Part shown: piece by piece, positions 45,832 through 55,411 of the stretch | Position numbering within the stretch: the first letter of the stretch is position 1 | Layout of the letters: every line of letters starts with the position of its first letter | Assembly (NCBI GenBank): GCA_029560875.1 | Contig: JAKQKB010000173.1 | Location: forward strand, 62,001 to 126,000 | Direction: 5' to 3' | Length of the DNA: 64,000 bases | DNA from: Bacteroidota bacterium | Lineage (GTDB): Bacteria; Bacteroidota; Bacteroidia; Bacteroidales; Tenuifilaceae | Translations under genes and position numbers: made by a program | The notes under the pieces: generated by a model | Told to the model about the DNA's origin: nothing | Databases searched by the model: none | Seen by the model: only the letters and a program-made list of their open reading frames with translations

Positions 45832-47115
45832 TTATTCAAATTTTTCTCCAAAAATATTTTCATTTAGTTCTAAATGTTCCTGTAACAATAACTCCCTTAG
45901 CAAGTTAAGCGCTGTATAGGATGCTCTTGCGATGTTAATATCTCGTTGATTACTAAAGATATACTTTTTGCTAACAAGGCTGTTGTTTGATGCAACAGCA
46001 ATCCATACAGTGCCCACAGGTTTAGTTTCAGTTCCACCATCGGGTCCTGCAATACCAGATATAGCTATTGCGTAATCCGTTTTCAGCAGCTTCCCTGCTC
46101 CCACCGCCATTTGCTCAACAACCTGTTGACTAACTGCTCCATTTTCGTTTAAAACATTAGCATCAACCTTTAAAATTGATGTTTTCACTTCATTTGAGTA
46201 AGCAACCACACTGCCCTTAAAGTAAGCCGATGAACCTGAAATTTCAGTAATTAAATGTGCAACCGTACCTCCTGTACAACTCTCCGCTGTAGAAACCGTT
46301 GCATTTATCGATTTAAGTATTTGTCCAATAACAACCGGTAATGAGGTATTGCCATAACCAAAAATATATTCAGGGATTTCTTTTCGAAGATATTCTATTA
46401 GTTGGTTAATTTCAGAATTTAGGGTTTCTGAGTGGCTTGAATAGCCTGATAAACGAAGTCTAATACCCGAAGGACTTGGCAAGTATGCCAATTTTATATA
46501 ATTAGGAAGTTTGCCCTCGAAGGCTTGAAGTTTATCGGATAAAAACGACTCTGGAATCCCAAACGTATTAACGGTTCTGTGGATAATCACCATATTACTT
46601 GACATTTCCTTAAGCAATGGTAACACAGAAGTTTCCATAAGCCCTTTCATCTCGAATGGCACACCGGGCATCGATACCAATATTTTACCACCCTTACGGA
46701 AAAGCATTCCTGGTGCAGTTCCATTCTTGTTAAGCAGAACTTCGCATGAAGAAGGAACTTCGGCCTGTCGCCTATTGCTCTCGGTAACCTGCAATCCTCG
46801 CTTCCCGAAAATTCCCTTGATTATTTCCAACGAAGGTTCGTGAAGCACCAAGTTACCACCAAAAAACTTGCAAAGTGTAGGCTTTGTAATATCATCGCTG
46901 GTTGGGCCAAGTCCACCAGTCATTAAAACAATATCGCAACGATTAATAGATTGATTAACTGCACCGTAAATAGCCTCTTCGGTATCAGATATTGAAGTAA
47001 TTTGGGTGATTTTAATACCCAAAAGGTTTAACTTTTCTGCAATCCAAGCCGAGTTGGTATCGACAATTTGTCCAATCAGAATTTCATCGCCGATTGTTAT
47101 GATTTCTGCATTCAT
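45832..47115 (-). CDS. cinA: CinA family protein: ADP-ribose pyrophosphatase-like and nicotinamide-nucleotide amidase domains
   Basis: A 427-residue two-domain protein. Residues 1-170 form the MoaB/MogA-like domain (IITIGDEILIGQIVDTNSAW, MTGGLGPTSDDITKP); residues 265-420 are the PncC-like amidase domain (TAESCTGGTVAHLITEISGS and AISGIAGPDGGTETKPVGTV), which deamidates nicotinamide mononucleotide in NAD salvage. The start at 47115 (MNAEIITIGD) is chosen; the longer frame would run into the tRNA-Thr gene. Confidence 0.95.
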   Translation of the reverse strand: MNAEIITIGDEILIGQIVDTNSAWIAEKLNLLGIKITQITSISDTEEAIYGAVNQSINRCDIVLMTGGLGPTSDDITKPTLCKFFGGNLVLHEPSLEIIKGIFGKRGLQVTESNRRQAEVPSSCEVLLNKNGTAPGMLFRKGGKILVSMPGVPFEMKGLMETSVLPLLKEMSSNMVIIHRTVNTFGIPESFLSDKLQAFEGKLPNYIKLAYLPSPSGIRLRLSGYSSHSETLNSEINQLIEYLRKEIPEYIFGYGNTSLPVVIGQILKSINATVSTAESCTGGTVAHLITEISGSSAYFKGSVVAYSNEVKTSILKVDANVLNENGAVSQQVVEQMAVGAGKLLKTDYAIAISGIAGPDGGTETKPVGTVWIAVASNNSLVSKKYIFSNQRDINIARASYTALNLLRELLLQEHLELNENIFGEKFE

Positions 47116-47153
47116 AGAGTTGAAAAATAAGGCAGCAAAGCGCTGCCTTTTTG

Positions 47154-47226
47154 AGCCTCTCACGGGACTTGAACCCGCGACCTGCGGTTTACGAAACCGC
47201 TGCTCTACCGACTGAGCTAAAGAGGC
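47154..47226 (-). tRNA. tRNA-Thr (anticodon CGT)
   Basis: A 73-base cloverleaf on the minus strand. Acceptor GCCTCTT/GAGAGGC, D-arm with GCTCAGTCGGTAGAGC, anticodon stem GCGGT/ACCGC with loop TTCGTAA (anticodon CGT, decoding ACG), T-arm with GGGTTCAAGTCCC. The 3' CCA is not encoded. It lies 38 bases upstream of cinA. Confidence 0.96.
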
Positions 47227-47280
47227 ATTTTACAATGCAAAATTAATTCTTTTTTATGCAAATTAAAGGTAAATATGAAC

Positions 47281-48528
47281 CTAAAAGGACAAAAGCGCTT
47301 TAATTCGCTGAACTAATGGAGGGTGCGAATAATGGATAATAACATATAGCGGATGGGGTGTTAAGTTTGAGTAGTTCTGCGCAGCCAACTTTTTGAGAGC
47401 AGATACTAACGGGTTACTTAAACCAAATCCATTGGCAAAATTATCCGCAGAAAACTCCATTTTCCGACTTAAAAAATTGGTAAATAAACCAATTATCGAC
47501 TGTACAGGGCCAAAAATCAAGGCAAACCCTAAGATGTTAAGTTGAAAATTTGGCATTCCATTGGACGTTGACCCAAAAACTGGAGTAAATATATCGCTAC
47601 TGCTAATTTTGGTAAATAAGAATAGAAATATACCTGTAACCGAAAGACTAATGGCAAAGTTTATCCAGATATGCCTCTTCTTATAATGGCCTATTTCATG
47701 AGCTAAAACTGCCTCAATTTCCTCGGCTGAAAGTTTATCCACCAAAGTATCGTACAGATAAATTCGCTTATTCCTACCCCAGCCAGTGAAAAATGCATTT
47801 CCCTTTGTGGAACGCTTAGAGCTATCGAGTACAAATATATTTTTAGCAGAAAACCCCGCATTTAGGGCCAAGCGCTCTAATTTATCTTTCAACTCACCAT
47901 CGGACAATGGCGACTTTTTGTTAAATAAAGGCAAAATGATGGATGTATATAATATGGTAGAAAACAACGAAAGTATCAATATAAACACTAAAACTGGCAA
48001 CCAAAATAAGGTAGGATAACTAACATACAACCAAGTTATTAACGAAAGTATAATTCCTCCTAGAATTATTGTTAAGAGGGCTGATTTTAATATATCAGTA
48101 AAGAACAACTTTCGGGTTGATTTATTGAATCCATACCTTTCCTCGATAACAAAACTATCGTAGTAATCGAATGGGATAGATAAAATCTGGCCAATGAACC
48201 ATAAAACGCCAAAGAATACTAAGGATTGAAGAACTCTGTTTTCAATATTTTGAGCAATGGTGTCGTTTAGCAAACCAAAGTATCCTAAAATAAATGCGGC
48301 TGTTGTAATTACTACCATAAATGTACTCTCGACCAACGATGCATTAAGTTTCTCCTGTTCATAGCTTTGTTGCTTCGCATAGCTCTCTGAATCGTAAACA
48401 TCGGACACAACTTCATCTAATTGTGCTTTCTTGCTGTAACTTGTGTTGATTAACTCTATCAACACATTCAAAAGATGACCGCCAACAAGAATTATAATAA
48501 TTGTAAAGTAGATTAAACTTTCCATCAC
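47281..48528 (-). CDS. M48 family metallopeptidase (Ste24/CAAX-protease-like)
   Basis: A 415-residue integral membrane zinc protease. Membrane segments lie at about residues 4-22, 66-88, 100-120, 150-175 and 180-200, then the catalytic region VLAHEIGHYKKRHIW with the HExxH zinc motif, further membrane segments, and the third ligand in EFSADNFA. This layout is that of Ste24-type M48A proteases rather than short HtpX. It may remove damaged membrane proteins or clip peptides. It shares direction with the DUF6340 gene, 2 bases upstream. Confidence 0.94.
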   Translation of the reverse strand: MMESLIYFTIIIILVGGHLLNVLIELINTSYSKKAQLDEVVSDVYDSESYAKQQSYEQEKLNASLVESTFMVVITTAAFILGYFGLLNDTIAQNIENRVLQSLVFFGVLWFIGQILSIPFDYYDSFVIEERYGFNKSTRKLFFTDILKSALLTIILGGIILSLITWLYVSYPTLFWLPVLVFILILSLFSTILYTSIILPLFNKKSPLSDGELKDKLERLALNAGFSAKNIFVLDSSKRSTKGNAFFTGWGRNKRIYLYDTLVDKLSAEEIEAVLAHEIGHYKKRHIWINFAISLSVTGIFLFLFTKISSSDIFTPVFGSTSNGMPNFQLNILGFALIFGPVQSIIGLFTNFLSRKMEFSADNFANGFGLSNPLVSALKKLAAQNYSNLTPHPLYVIIHYSHPPLVQRIKALLSF

Positions 48529-48530
48529 AC

Positions 48531-49508
48531 TTATTTATTTGCTTCAATTCGTTCCTCAATTATACTTCGGTAATCCTCAATTTCCGTCAACTTAGAGTTT
48601 AACTTTTGAGCCTCGTTTAGCCACTCTAGCGCAACCTCAAAATTCCCTAACATTTCGTTTGCCAAAGCCATATTAAATGCAGCCCTTGCTGCGATAGAGC
48701 GATTTTTATCGCTTGTATGCTTTTGCCATAATGCTGCGGCATCAATCCAGTTGCCTTTTTCGGCAAAAGTAGTAGCCTGCGAAAAATACCTGGAATTGCC
48801 ATTAAAAAGAATCCGCGTATCGTTGTTCCAAGTAGGTGCTATTAACTTAGCGTACTTCTCTGCGGCATCGGCACCCGCGTATGCTGAAGCGGTAAAAAAT
48901 CCGGGCAGTTGATTTCCAGTATGCACTTCAAGCCAGTCGGTTGCTTCCCACGATAAGGTATCGCGGTGCAGAAATGAGTTAGAAATCTTTTTACTCCGCA
49001 AATCGTATACACGCCAGTAACAGTAAACCGCAATATCCAAATAACCATAGTACGACTTAATTCCATTTTCCCATTTTGGAATATTATCGGAATAAGGGTT
49101 TATTCGCATATAATCTAACGAGACAACAACCTCTGCATCCTCATTTTTTGCCGATATTTCGGCAATTTGCTCCCAACTCAAAGGCAAAATCACCTTTGAA
49201 GTATCGCTCCTATAGTAAAACGAGTTAATAGGCATCAGCTCCTCGTAAATTGGAGATGCAAGCAATAATTCCCCCAATGAGTTTACGGCTTCCGAAGAGG
49301 CAACGCTATCTAAAGCCCATTCCATCATGGCCTTCTTATTTGGGAGCTCCCTATTATACAAATTGGCCAAAATCAACACTTTACCTGACGTAATAGGCAA
49401 ACTCTGCTTTGGCTTATCGAAATACTGAATATCGATAGAGCGATAAGGAATACAAGAACTAAGCAATAGTAATCCTAAAGTTATCAATAAAATTCTTTTT
49501 AATGCCAT
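48531..49508 (-). CDS. DUF6340 family lipoprotein
   Basis: A 325-residue lipoprotein. The signal sequence ends in a lipobox, LLLSSCIPY (Cys19), so it is anchored to a membrane, probably the outer one. The middle (residues 40-215) matches the DUF6340 pattern (VEVHTGNQLPGFFTASAYAG, where the segment begins WLEVHTG), and the C-terminal 100 residues contain TPR-like helices (AARAAFNMALANEMLGNFEV). Its function is unknown. It is transcribed with the M48 protease gene and is downstream of a terminator. Confidence 0.85.
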   Translation of the reverse strand: MALKRILLITLGLLLLSSCIPYRSIDIQYFDKPKQSLPITSGKVLILANLYNRELPNKKAMMEWALDSVASSEAVNSLGELLLASPIYEELMPINSFYYRSDTSKVILPLSWEQIAEISAKNEDAEVVVSLDYMRINPYSDNIPKWENGIKSYYGYLDIAVYCYWRVYDLRSKKISNSFLHRDTLSWEATDWLEVHTGNQLPGFFTASAYAGADAAEKYAKLIAPTWNNDTRILFNGNSRYFSQATTFAEKGNWIDAAALWQKHTSDKNRSIAARAAFNMALANEMLGNFEVALEWLNEAQKLNSKLTEIEDYRSIIEERIEANK

Positions 49509-49537
49509 ACCTTAAGAAATCTCGTCGTTAAAAAAAG

Positions 49538-49564
49538 AAAACCATCTAAATTTTAGATGGTTTT
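49538..49564. terminator. Terminator after fabG
   Basis: CCATCT (49542-49547) and AGATGG (49555-49560) form the core of a palindrome extended by AAAA and TTTT. On the minus strand it is followed by a T-rich run, ending fabG transcripts before the DUF6340 gene. Confidence 0.85.
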
Positions 49565-49587
49565 CAAGTGTAAATATAAATACTTTT

Positions 49588-50334
49588 TTAGGTATTCATT
49601 GCACCGCAAACATTAATTACCTGTCCGCTAACATATGAAGATAGGTCTGAACCTAAGAATATACAAACATTAGCTACGTCCTCAGGTGTGCCACCGCGTT
49701 GAAGTGGAATTTTTTTAGCCCACTCTTCACGAACCTCTTCAGGAAGTTGATGAGTCATTTCAGTAATAATGAAACCTGGAGCAATTGCATTTGAACGGAT
49801 GTTCCTAGAACCAAGTTCTCTTGCAATAGCCTTTGTAAAGCCAATAATGCCTGCCTTAGAAGCAGCATAGTTAGCTTGACCAGCGTTGCCTGAAACACCA
49901 ACCACGGAACTCATATTGATAATAGAACCACTTCTCTGCTTAAGCATATACTTCTGCACCGCTTTAGTTAGGTTGAAAACCGACTTTAGGTTAACCCTAA
50001 TAACTAAATCCCACTGCTCCTCGGTCATACGCATCAATAAGGTATCGCGAGTAATACCTGCATTATTTACAAGAATATCGATTGTACCAAAATCCTTAGC
50101 AATCTCATCAACAATTTGCTGCGAGTTTTCAAAGTTGCTGGCATCCGATGCATATCCTTTAGCTTTAACGCCAAGTGCAGTAAGTTCTTTCTCAAGACTC
50201 ATCATGTTGTCATCGTATGCAATATCAGTGAAAGCCACATTAGCTCCCGCCTTTGCAAAAGCAATAGCAATAGAACGGCCAATACCTCTACCCGCTCCTG
50301 TTACTATACCAGTTTTTCCTTCTAATAACTTCAT
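49588..50334 (-). CDS. fabG: 3-oxoacyl-[acyl-carrier-protein] reductase
   Basis: A 248-residue short-chain dehydrogenase that reduces 3-oxoacyl-ACP with NADPH in fatty acid synthesis. The NADP-binding loop GAGRGIGR (13-20), NNAG (90-93), active-site Ser142/143 in INMSSVVG, and YAASK (Tyr156, Lys160) are all present, as is the family-typical GITRDTLLMRM. It stands alone. Other short-chain reductases are possible, but the GITRD and IAPGFI segments favour FabG. Confidence 0.95.
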   Translation of the reverse strand: MKLLEGKTGIVTGAGRGIGRSIAIAFAKAGANVAFTDIAYDDNMMSLEKELTALGVKAKGYASDASNFENSQQIVDEIAKDFGTIDILVNNAGITRDTLLMRMTEEQWDLVIRVNLKSVFNLTKAVQKYMLKQRSGSIINMSSVVGVSGNAGQANYAASKAGIIGFTKAIARELGSRNIRSNAIAPGFIITEMTHQLPEEVREEWAKKIPLQRGGTPEDVANVCIFLGSDLSSYVSGQVINVCGAMNT

Positions 50335-50576
50335 AGTTTAATTTTTGTCGTTAACGTTGCAAAGGTAAAAAATATTAGAAAATAAGCTAACTATAGCAAA
50401 AGATTTACAAAAACCCTCTTTTAGTTGTTCAACAAAATCTAGCAATGTACCTTTTGAATAAACAAAATATCTCGTATATTCACAAGTTGAAAATTGTATG
50501 AACTTGATTTGATGTTCGTATATTTAAAATACTCTGTTTACCAGATAACTTATTTAGTAACTAAACCTTACGCAAG

Positions 50577-52916
50577 ATGAAGCTTAGGATGAAACTCAGG
50601 GTAAAGATGCTACTATCCGTTATTTTTGTAGCTGTTGTAGTTTTTTTAGCATCAATAGGATTTCTCACATCGAGGCTTGAAAAAATCACATTACGCAATG
50701 CATTCAACTATGTTGATGCAACTGCCCGCGAGTACGCAAACTCCATTCAAAGTAATTTCAACAACGAAATGGGTATGGCTCGCTCCTTAGCACAAGGGTT
50801 TTATTTCCACAACGAGTATTCATCTGCCGAATTAAAGGAAAATTCCAGAAGGACACTAAATGGAATAGCGCTTAACAACCCAAAATTTCTTTCTGTTTGG
50901 ATTAGCTGGGAGTTAAATATACTCGATAAAAATTGGGATAAACCCTACGGTAGAGAGCGATATACATTCTACTGGGAAAATGGTCAACTTAAATTTATTA
51001 CTGACCAAAAGAACTTGACCGGTGATGAGCCTAGCAGCCTTTACTATCAACTTAAAACATCCAAACTTGAAGCAGTTGTCGACCCTTACTGGTTTACCTA
51101 TACAGGCAGTAATAAAAGAGTGCTAGAAACAAGTATTTGTGTACCGCTTGTTAAAGACAATAAGTTTATAGGCTTATTCGGCTTCGATATAGAGTTGAGT
51201 AGATATCAAGAGTACATTAACAACATTAAACCCTATGCAGGAAGTTCTGCCATGCTTCTTTCGCAAAACGGAACCATTGTTGCTCATTCAATAGCGGATA
51301 ATACAGGAGCAAAGATTGATAGCATATATGCCAATGAAAATAAAAATCATAATCTACTCGATAAACTTAACAAAGGCGAAAAGTTCTCAATTTCTTATAC
51401 CGACTCAAAAGATGATAAAAAATACTATGCAACCTTTGTACCTTTTACAGTAGGAACATCTGTTAACCCTTGGACTTTGGCCATAATTGCACCAGAAGAT
51501 GTAATTATTAAAGAGGCTCAGGATGTTGCCAGTAAATCTAGAACTGTAATTTTTGTTGGTTTATTTGTTCTTGCTATTGTGGTTTGGATTATTGCATACA
51601 GCATTACCCGCCCCTTAGTTAAAACCACAAAAGTTTTAGGCGAACTTGCCAATGGTCAAATTGATTTATCAAAAAAGATTTCCATTAATAGCGGCGATGA
51701 AATCCAAGATATTGGAACTTCCGTTAATATTCTAATTGATAGCCTTTACAAAACAACAAACTTTGCCAAGGAAATTGGCAAGGGCAACTTGAATGCCTCG
51801 TTCAACAAGTTGAGCGAAAATGATGTACTCGGTGAGGCTCTGCTAGAAATGCGGAAAAGTCTTGAATACGCCAAAGAGCTAGATGATAAAAGGAAACTTG
51901 AAGAGGAAAAAGAACGTTGGGCCAACGAAGGCGTCGCCCTATTTGCCGATATATTGAGGCAAAATACCGACAATATGAATGAGTTTACATACGAGGTAAT
52001 ACACAACCTTGTTAAGTATGTAAATGCCAATATTGGGGCTTTATTCTTAGTAAATGTTGAGAATAATGAGAAGTATTTTGAACTAGCATCGAGTTTTGCT
52101 TACGAAAGAAGGAAGTACGAGGAAAAACGCATTAATTATGGTGAGGGTTTAGTTGGACGTTGTGCCAAGGAAGGTGAAACAATATTTATGACAGAACTTC
52201 CAAAGGACTACGTTAAAATTGCCTCGGGTCTTGGCGAAGAAAATCCAAGTTGTTTACTTATCGTTCCCCTTAAACTTAATGATGAAGTTTATGGAGTAAT
52301 TGAAATGGCATCTTTTGAGTTCATTGAGGATTACAAAATAAAGTTTGTTGAGAAGATTGGAGAAAGCATAGCTGCTACAATTTCAAATGTCAAGATTAAT
52401 ATTCGTACTGCTAAACTTTTAGAGGAGTCTAGAATAAAATCCGAAGAATTGGCTTCACAAGAGGAGGAAATGAGGCAAAATATGGAGGAACTCCAAGCAA
52501 CACAAGAGGAGGCTGCTCGTAAAACTGCCGAAATGGAAAGTTTAATCAATGCGCTAAACTCCTCTAGCTATGTTATTGAGTACGATTTGAATGGACGAAT
52601 TATTACGGTTAATCAGGCATACCTTGGACTAACAGGCCAACCCGAAAGAGATGTAATAGGAACACACCACTCCGATAATTTGGAATTTACCGAGGAACAA
52701 AAGGTTAACTACCAAAAATTCTGGAACGATTTACGCAATGGAATAATTAAAAAGGAAACCAACAAAGTTGCTATCAACGGAAAAACATACACGTTTATTG
52801 AGACATACTCCCCAATTCTTAACGAAAACAAACAAGTAACCAAGATTCTGAAGATTGCACATAATATCACAGATTTTATTGAATCAAAAGGTTCAAAGAA
52901 GTCTAAAAAAGAATAA
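50577..52916 (+). CDS. Membrane sensor: Cache, HAMP, GAF and PAS domains, no output domain
   Basis: A 779-residue signalling protein. A membrane segment (about 11-31) leads into a large periplasmic Cache domain (residues 35-315, with DPYWFTYTGSNKRVLETSIC and GLFGFDIELSRYQEY), a second membrane segment (about 325-345, FVGLFVLAIVVWIIAYSI), a HAMP domain (345-400, ITRPLVKTTKVLGELANGQI), a further HAMP-like or coiled region, a GAF domain (about 470-605), a glutamate-rich coiled coil (SEELASQEEEMRQNMEELQA) and a PAS domain (655-770). No kinase, phosphatase, cyclase or methyl-accepting segment is seen. It may act through a partner protein. It stands alone with its own terminator. Confidence 0.9.
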   Translation: MKLRMKLRVKMLLSVIFVAVVVFLASIGFLTSRLEKITLRNAFNYVDATAREYANSIQSNFNNEMGMARSLAQGFYFHNEYSSAELKENSRRTLNGIALNNPKFLSVWISWELNILDKNWDKPYGRERYTFYWENGQLKFITDQKNLTGDEPSSLYYQLKTSKLEAVVDPYWFTYTGSNKRVLETSICVPLVKDNKFIGLFGFDIELSRYQEYINNIKPYAGSSAMLLSQNGTIVAHSIADNTGAKIDSIYANENKNHNLLDKLNKGEKFSISYTDSKDDKKYYATFVPFTVGTSVNPWTLAIIAPEDVIIKEAQDVASKSRTVIFVGLFVLAIVVWIIAYSITRPLVKTTKVLGELANGQIDLSKKISINSGDEIQDIGTSVNILIDSLYKTTNFAKEIGKGNLNASFNKLSENDVLGEALLEMRKSLEYAKELDDKRKLEEEKERWANEGVALFADILRQNTDNMNEFTYEVIHNLVKYVNANIGALFLVNVENNEKYFELASSFAYERRKYEEKRINYGEGLVGRCAKEGETIFMTELPKDYVKIASGLGEENPSCLLIVPLKLNDEVYGVIEMASFEFIEDYKIKFVEKIGESIAATISNVKINIRTAKLLEESRIKSEELASQEEEMRQNMEELQATQEEAARKTAEMESLINALNSSSYVIEYDLNGRIITVNQAYLGLTGQPERDVIGTHHSDNLEFTEEQKVNYQKFWNDLRNGIIKKETNKVAINGKTYTFIETYSPILNENKQVTKILKIAHNITDFIESKGSKKSKKE

Positions 52917-52939
52917 ATTCCAAGTTTGATACAAATAGA

Positions 52940-52967
52940 AAAGGCTGCAAAATAATTTGCAGCCTTT
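52940..52967. terminator. Terminator between sensor gene and DUF6588 gene
   Basis: A perfect 12-base stem, AAAGGCTGCAAA (52940-52951) and TTTGCAGCCTTT (52956-52967), with a 4-base loop. The A and T tracts within the arms allow both directions. Confidence 0.9.
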
Positions 52968-52988
52968 CTTGTTCGTTTTGTTGCTAAT

Positions 52989-53978
52989 CTATCTGAAGTT
53001 TATTCCAACACCAGCATTAAATACTGAGTATTTTCCAAGAGCATAATCAAAATGGAATGCAATAAGTGCCAATTTAATTCTTAAACCTAAGTTTGCGCTA
53101 AAACCGCTACTTGTAAAATCAATACTCAAAGGATCTGTTACCGAAATAGCATTTTCAGTATACGTTCCCTTTAGAGCCACATCTGTAGTTGCTTTATTAT
53201 AACCAACACCTGCATAAACAGTTAAAACAGGAATTGATTTAGATATCAAAAGTTTACTAGTAAAACCAGACGCATTAAAGTCCAAGGTTTGGTTTTGATT
53301 CTCATTAATATCAAAAGATGACTTGAACTTAGTATAACCTAATAAAATTGACACATCTATTGGAACAAGTTTAAATCCTGGAATAAACTCTTTAAACTCG
53401 TTTTTGATGCCAACTCCCCACATGCTGAACCTACCTATACCCTTAATATCAACCTTTGGAAAAAAACGTCCCATAACCTCGGTATGGAAAGGCAATCCTA
53501 TACCGATGTGAATAACTGGAGTTGTAACAAAACGCATATTTGCTCCCTGAGGTAAAGTCAGTGGAATTAAACCAGTTGCCTGATCTCTTAATAACGGCCC
53601 TGAATCTTTAGCTCCCGAAACTGTTGGTGACAACTTATCATTAGGATCATCCAATTCCCAGTACTTTAAATTTAACTTCGAAACATCAAATTCCTTTGAA
53701 CTTGAAGGAGGAATAGTAATTGCTGTAGTAAAAGTAATATCAAAACCAAACAGTTTATGTGGCTTGGCAGAGTTATACCAACCATTATTAAGGCTAGTTC
53801 CAAAACTTTTACCAAATGGCTCGAGGTACGCTTTACTAAGTGCTGTAAAATCACTTAGGTTATCAGTATTGCTTAAATCGCCCTTAAGGAATTCGGCAAC
53901 ATTCTCTTGGGAATACAAATTAACCGAAAACATAATTGGAAAGATCAAAAGCAATATCATTCTAGATAGTTTTCTCAT
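52989..53978 (-). CDS. DUF6588 family outer-membrane barrel protein
   Basis: A 329-residue protein with a signal peptide (ending VNLYSQ) and alternating polar/hydrophobic strands to the end, finishing FNAGVGINFR, with a C-terminal aromatic residue as in outer-membrane barrels. It matches the DUF6588 pattern (GKSFGTSLNNGWYNSAKPHK, FGFDITFTTAITIP). It is probably a surface or transport barrel; no substrate is known. A TACATTTG box (54034-54027 on the minus strand) could be its promoter. Confidence 0.85.
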   Translation of the reverse strand: MRKLSRMILLLIFPIMFSVNLYSQENVAEFLKGDLSNTDNLSDFTALSKAYLEPFGKSFGTSLNNGWYNSAKPHKLFGFDITFTTAITIPPSSSKEFDVSKLNLKYWELDDPNDKLSPTVSGAKDSGPLLRDQATGLIPLTLPQGANMRFVTTPVIHIGIGLPFHTEVMGRFFPKVDIKGIGRFSMWGVGIKNEFKEFIPGFKLVPIDVSILLGYTKFKSSFDINENQNQTLDFNASGFTSKLLISKSIPVLTVYAGVGYNKATTDVALKGTYTENAISVTDPLSIDFTSSGFSANLGLRIKLALIAFHFDYALGKYSVFNAGVGINFR

Positions 53979-54026
53979 AGTTTTATGATTTAAGGGTTAA
54001 CATTCATAATTTAATCTAATATAAAA

Positions 54027-54034
54027 CAAATGTA
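54027..54034 (-). promoter_or_regulatory. -7 box of a possible DUF6588 gene promoter
   Basis: CAAATGTA on the plus strand reads TACATTTG on the minus strand, a perfect TAnnTTTG. CAAT (54052-54055, ATTG on the minus strand) is a weak -33 candidate with a 17-base spacer. Confidence 0.4.
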
Positions 54035-54091
54035 CAAATGTTTTGATTAATCAATCTCTAAAAATCTTACAAGAAATAAAATTAAAGTGTC

Positions 54092-54099
54092 TATTTTTG
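54092..54099 (+). promoter_or_regulatory. -7 box of a possible rarA-kdsA promoter
   Basis: TATTTTTG is a perfect TAnnTTTG and lies only 12 bases before the rarA ATG at 54112, so the mRNA would be nearly leaderless. No good -33 element is seen. Confidence 0.45.
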
Positions 54100-54111
54100 T
54101 AAAAAAAATCA

Positions 54112-55392
54112 ATGAGCAATATCCCATTAGCAGAAAGAATGCGCCCGCGCACCATGGACGATTACGTTGGTCAAGCCCATCTTGTGGGCAACGGAAGCAT
54201 TCTAAGGGATATGATTAAGTCGGGAAATGTTAGCTCATTCATACTCTGGGGACCTCCTGGAGTAGGCAAAACTACCCTTGCAAAAATAGTTGCAAACCAA
54301 CTCAACAGACCTTTCTACACCTTAAGCGCTGTTAGTTCTGGGGTAAAAGATGTTAGAGAGGTTATTGATAAGGCAAAATCGCAAAAGTACTTTAACACAC
54401 CATCGCCAATCCTTTTTATTGATGAAATTCACCGATTTAGCAAATCACAGCAGGATTCTCTTTTGGGAGCGGTAGAGCAAGGAATTATTGTGCTTATTGG
54501 AGCTACAACTGAAAATCCTTCATTTGAAGTCATCACTCCACTTTTATCAAGATGTCAAGTATTTATACTCAAATCGCTTAATGAAAGCGAGTTAAATTCG
54601 TTATTGAATAATGCAATCAACCAGGATGTTGAACTTAAAAATTTGAAATTCAACATAGCAGAAACTGACGCCTTGTTCCGTTTCTCGGGAGGAGATGCAA
54701 GAAAACTCTACAACATCATAGAGTTGCTTGTAAACGTAAGTAACAATGGTAATCCTATCGAAATTAACAATAAGCGTGTTACGGAGGTTCTGCAGGAGAA
54801 TATTGCCATTTACGATAAGAACGGAGAGCAACACTACGATATAATTTCTGCCTTTATTAAGTCAATCCGCGGCAGCGATCCCAATGCTGCTGTTTATTGG
54901 CTTGCCAGAATGATTGAGGGTGGCGAAGATCCAAAATTTATAGCCCGCAGACTTGTTATTCTAGCATCGGAAGATATTGGATTAGCAAATCCTAATGCAC
55001 TGCTCATGGCTACTAGTTGTTTTCAGGCAGTTTCAATGATAGGCATGCCCGAATCAAGAATCATTCTATCCGAAGCTACAATTTACCTTGCCACTAGTCC
55101 CAAAAGCAACTCGGCATACGAGGCTATTGGCAAAGCACAAGAGTTAGTTAGAGATAAAGGTAATCTTCCTGTACCTTTACATATAAGAAACGCACCAACA
55201 AAGTTGATGAAAGATATTGGATATGGCGCTGACTATAAGTATGCACATAGTTTTAAAGGAAACTTTGTTATCCAGGAATTTCTCCCCGAGAAAATATCGG
55301 GAACTATAATTTTTTCTCCACAGGATAATCCCAAAGAAAAGGAAATTGAACTAAAACTGAAGGCCTTGTGGAAAGGAAAATACAACTACTGA
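54112..55392 (+). CDS. rarA: Replication-associated recombination protein A (AAA+ ATPase)
   Basis: A 426-residue RarA/MgsA ATPase that acts at stalled replication forks. It begins PLAERMRPRTMDDYVGQAHL, with Walker A GPPGVGKTT (47-55), Walker B FIDEIHRFSKSQQDSLLGAV and the sensor segment GATTENPSFEVITPLLSRC. The C-terminal tetramer domain is present (DPNAAVYWLARMIEGGEDPK). It is 19 bases upstream of kdsA in the same direction, likely an operon. Confidence 0.96.
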   Translation: MSNIPLAERMRPRTMDDYVGQAHLVGNGSILRDMIKSGNVSSFILWGPPGVGKTTLAKIVANQLNRPFYTLSAVSSGVKDVREVIDKAKSQKYFNTPSPILFIDEIHRFSKSQQDSLLGAVEQGIIVLIGATTENPSFEVITPLLSRCQVFILKSLNESELNSLLNNAINQDVELKNLKFNIAETDALFRFSGGDARKLYNIIELLVNVSNNGNPIEINNKRVTEVLQENIAIYDKNGEQHYDIISAFIKSIRGSDPNAAVYWLARMIEGGEDPKFIARRLVILASEDIGLANPNALLMATSCFQAVSMIGMPESRIILSEATIYLATSPKSNSAYEAIGKAQELVRDKGNLPVPLHIRNAPTKLMKDIGYGADYKYAHSFKGNFVIQEFLPEKISGTIIFSPQDNPKEKEIELKLKALWKGKYNY

Positions 55393-55411
55393 CAATCATA
55401 AATAAAAGAAT

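Noticed and set aside
47116-47163. 16-residue N-terminal extension of cinA
   Set aside because: It overlaps the tRNA-Thr gene and is not family-like; the start at 47115 gives the standard CinA N-terminus.
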